Assembly: GCF_003610895.1 (NCBI RefSeq)
Contig: NZ_MCAS01000056.1
Location: 248,001-312,000, forward strand
DNA length: 64,000 nucleotides
DNA from: Paraburkholderia fungorum
GTDB lineage: Bacteria > Pseudomonadota > Gammaproteobacteria > Burkholderiales > Burkholderiaceae
Direction: 5' to 3'
In this document: positions 62,218 through 64,000 of the stretch, piece by piece
Numbering within the stretch: position 1 is the first letter of the stretch
How the letters are laid out: each line of letters begins with the position of its first letter
Notes under the pieces: generated by a model
What the model was told of the DNA's origin: nothing
The model's database searches: none
Seen by the model: the letters and a program-made list of their open reading frames with translations, nothing else
Made by a program: the position numbers and the translations under genes

Positions 62218-62628
62218 CGGGGCTGCTTGCGCTTCCTCCAACACCTGGTCGTGCCGCTCGAAAATCTCCCGCGCCGCGAACAGTGCGTTCAGCGCCGCCG
62301 GGAAACCCGCGTAGAGCGCCATCTGCATGAACACTTCGACAATCTCCTCGCGCGTGCAGCCGACGTTCAAGGCCGCCTCGATATGCACCTTCAATTGCGG
62401 TTGCGCGCACCCGAGCGTGGCCAGTGACGCAATCGTCGCGATTTCTCGCGCCCGCAGATCGAGTTGCGGCCGGCTGTAAATATCGCCGAAGCCGAATTCG
62501 ATCAGCAGGCGTCCGAAATCCGGCGCAATCGGCGCCAGTGCGGCAATCACCTGTTCACCGGTCGAGCCGTCGATCTCCTTCAGTTTGTTCCAGCCGCGGG
62601 TGTAGCGATCGTTTTGTGCGTGTTCCAT
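62176..62628 (-). CDS. Carboxymuconolactone decarboxylase family protein
   Basis: 150 residues, AhpD/CMD fold. Contains ARGWNKLKEIDG-like entry (RGWNKLKEIDGSTG), FGDIYSRPQLDLRAREIATI and VHIEAALNVGCTREEIVEVF with the conserved Cys/His region. Family members decarboxylate gamma-carboxymuconolactone or act as peroxidase partners; lacking neighbours of the beta-ketoadipate pathway, a redox role is as likely. Start with AAGGA upstream; its first 49 bases overlap the end of the MerR gene. Confidence 0.88.
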   Translation of the reverse strand: MEHAQNDRYTRGWNKLKEIDGSTGEQVIAALAPIAPDFGRLLIEFGFGDIYSRPQLDLRAREIATIASLATLGCAQPQLKVHIEAALNVGCTREEIVEVFMQMALYAGFPAALNALFAAREIFERHDQVLEEAQAAPSGRRIHPDHSLGA

Positions 62629-63071
62629 GGTGAGTCCTTTTCCGAGTGCGATTGAGTTTCGTCGTTCTGTCGTGTCGGAGCACTCGCGGCGGGTTGTAGT
62701 CCCGCAGCTTCTTCGTAGTAGGCGATTTTGTCGACGATCGCGCCGAGATTGCTCTGCAACTCGGCGATCCGCGCCAAAACCGCATCCCGATGCGCCACCA
62801 GCATGTCACGGCGCTCGCCCATCGTCGGCTGACCTTCTGAGCGCAGCGCCGCGAACGCCTGCATCCCGGCGATCGGCATGCCGGTCGCCTTCAGACGCAT
62901 CACGAACTGCAGCCAGTCGAGATCGGCCGGCGAATACAGGCGATGCCCCGCCTGCGTGCGCCCCACTGCCCGAATCAGACCAGCCTGTTCGTAGTAGCGC
63001 AGCGTATGGGTGGAGACGCCGATGGTTACGGCGACTTCGCCAATGGTGAGTGCTTTTGACATTTTCGACAT
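62580..63071 (-). CDS. MerR family transcriptional regulator
   Basis: 163 residues. MerR helix-turn-helix (LTIGEVAVTIGVSTHTLRYY, HRLYSPADLDWLQFVMRLKA, about 7-75) and a dimerisation helix. The downstream part is Ala/Thr/Asn rich with no metal-binding Cys. A MerR-type promoter with 19-base spacer and a near-perfect palindrome precedes it, and the CMD gene overlaps its end, so both are probably one regulated unit. Confidence 0.92.
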   Translation of the reverse strand: MSKMSKALTIGEVAVTIGVSTHTLRYYEQAGLIRAVGRTQAGHRLYSPADLDWLQFVMRLKATGMPIAGMQAFAALRSEGQPTMGERRDMLVAHRDAVLARIAELQSNLGAIVDKIAYYEEAAGLQPAASAPTRQNDETQSHSEKDSPWNTHKTIATPAAGTN

Positions 63072-63081
63072 GACGGAACTC

Positions 63082-63112
63082 AGGTTAGGACTTCGAGTGC
63101 ACTCTAAGTCAA
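63082..63112 (-). promoter_or_regulatory. MerR-type promoter and operator (19-bp spacer)
   Basis: On the minus strand -35 TTGACT (63107-63112), 19-base spacer, -10 TAACCT (63082-63087). The spacer is filled by a 20-base palindrome (63090-63109) with halves ACTTAGAGTG and CACTCGAAGT, one mismatch. The over-long spacer with a centred palindrome is the hallmark of MerR-controlled promoters. Confidence 0.75.
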
Positions 63113-63392
63113 GTGGAAGACGCTGTCATTTGTTCGCGATTTGTTCGCGCCAACATTATTTACGGTGAGCCGCATTGATCGATAAACGCATAACGGCTCA
63201 ATCGCCAAGCAAAATCTTCAAATATTGTCCAGCCTGATTTACTTGTCACGAATCGATCGGTATAAATCGACGGCGTTTGCAAATAAGGGCGCGCAATTTG
63301 TTCTATGCTTAAGCGCAGCGCCTGCTGACAGGGTGCGTCGTCCGAATTTTCCCTTTGCGGCTAACTTTTTTGCCCTCAATGGAGTGCTTGCC

Positions 63393-63977
63393 ATGCTGAA
63401 GAAGCTTTTGATGCTTTGCGTTGCTTTGGCTTTGTCGCTGTCGGCCGGATTCGCGGCGGCCGTCGAAGTGAATTCCGCCGATCAGGCGGCGCTCGAATCG
63501 GTCAAGGGTATCGGCCCGGTGCATGCGAAAGCAATCATCGACGAACGCACCAAGAACGGTCCCTTCAAGGATGCCGATGATCTCGCCACGCGCGTCAAGG
63601 GTCTCGGCACCAAATCGGTGAGCAATCTCGAGACGGCAGGCCTGACCGTCAACGGCTCGTCCACGCCGCCTACGGGCGCCAAGGCTGCCGCGAAGTCCGG
63701 CAGTACCGCTACCACGAAGCCGGCCCCGGCAGCCGCACCCGCGGCCACCACCGCAGCCACAACCATGGCACCGGCCGCGCCTGCCGAGGCATCCGGCACC
63801 AAAGCTTCGAAGTCGAAGAAAAAGAGCAAGGCGGCTGATGCGGCGGCGGCTTCCGCGGCGCCGGCCACGACGGCTGCTGCCAGCGCGCCTGCCGACGCGT
63901 CCGGCACCAAGGCTTCGAAGAAGAAAGCGAAGAAGAGCAAGGCTGCATCGGCTGCGGCGGCCTCGGCCGGCGCTTAA
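63393..63977 (+). CDS. ComEA-like helix-hairpin-helix protein with Lys/Ala tail
   Basis: 194 residues. Sec signal peptide (LLMLCVALALSLSAGFAAA), a helix-hairpin-helix DNA-binding domain (VEVNSADQAALESVKGIGPVHAKAI, split by GIGP; about 24-85), then a tail of about 105 residues made of Ala, Lys, Ser, Thr and Pro containing repeated ASGTKASK blocks followed by KKKSKAA-type stretches, like histone H1 tails. Possible DNA binding in DNA uptake; the tail role is unknown. Start at 63393 with GGAG upstream. About 320 bases upstream, between divergent MerR and this gene, hold no other gene. Confidence 0.85.
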   Translation: MLKKLLMLCVALALSLSAGFAAAVEVNSADQAALESVKGIGPVHAKAIIDERTKNGPFKDADDLATRVKGLGTKSVSNLETAGLTVNGSSTPPTGAKAAAKSGSTATTKPAPAAAPAATTAATTMAPAAPAEASGTKASKSKKKSKAADAAAASAAPATTAAASAPADASGTKASKKKAKKSKAASAAAASAGA

Positions 63978-64000
63978 AGCAGATCGAGCGCCAAGGTAGA

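Noticed and set aside
1..64000. CRISPR arrays, prophage, insertion sequences, tRNA genes
   Set aside because: No repeat-spacer series, integrase, transposase or tRNA-like sequence was found on reading both strands; small or diverged elements could still be missed.

Overview
The window is a high-GC chromosomal segment of a beta-proteobacterium, most likely Burkholderia or Paraburkholderia. The evidence is the phaC-phaA-phaB-phaR polyhydroxyalkanoate locus, a BktB-type thiolase, the surE-pcm-nlpD-rpoS block, a chromosomal Ku/LigD pair and many DHA2/MATE/MerR accessory genes. I see no insertion sequence, prophage, CRISPR array, tRNA or rRNA; the only stable RNA gene recognised is the 4.5S SRP RNA (ffs) upstream of dnaX. 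All calls come from reading the sequence and from family knowledge; no database search was run.

Layout. 1-6.3 kb: 3' end of a threonine/serine dehydratase, mscL, then a minus-strand signalling cluster (membrane sensor kinase, Rcp1-type response regulator, hybrid kinase with REC-PAS-HisKA-HATPase-REC order) and an orphan 149-aa protein. 6.4-14.1 kb: an AsmA-family protein, a FetAB-type ABC exporter whose start is overlapped by 10-bp direct repeats, a secreted protein, and a divergent quinone oxidoreductase/LysR pair. 13.8-19.5 kb: a small disordered protein, LigD and Ku (bacterial end joining), and a cytochrome P450. 19.8-23.1 kb: serB, one or two unlisted-size small membrane proteins, metC and a periplasmic protein followed by an 11-bp tandem repeat array. 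23.2-33.3 kb: bktB, kdgK, rimO, dusC and the PHA synthesis cluster (phaR, phaB, phaA, phaC). 33.8-43.2 kb: pgeF-rluD, divergent bamD, rlmD, a DnaQ-like exonuclease, rpoS, nlpD, pcm and surE, the last five in one tightly packed minus-strand operon. 43.4-48.7 kb: a quinone oxidoreductase and an NMT1/THI5-type ABC importer with a class III CoA-transferase. 48.8-55.2 kb: recR, ybaB, dnaX, ffs, trxA and rho. 55.3-64 kb: a MerR-MFS efflux pair, mtfA, type B L31, a glycosyltransferase-MATE pair, a MerR/carboxymuconolactone decarboxylase pair and a ComEA-like protein with a histone-H1-like tail.

How the genes work together. PhaA condenses acetyl-CoA, PhaB reduces the product and PhaC polymerises it under control of PhaR; BktB nearby could supply longer beta-ketoacyl-CoA. 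SurE, Pcm, NlpD and RpoS form the conserved stationary-phase/repair block. Ku and LigD repair double-strand breaks. RecR, YbaB and DnaX form the usual replication/repair block.

The least expected observation is a diverged second copy of the rimO promoter, leader and first 23 codons, lying immediately upstream of dusC. It appears to serve as the dusC promoter region. Other points worth checking are a candidate leaderless surE transcript, an 11-bp repeat array, a 40-aa membrane protein with a very good ribosome binding site, and a MerR promoter with the diagnostic 19-bp spacer.
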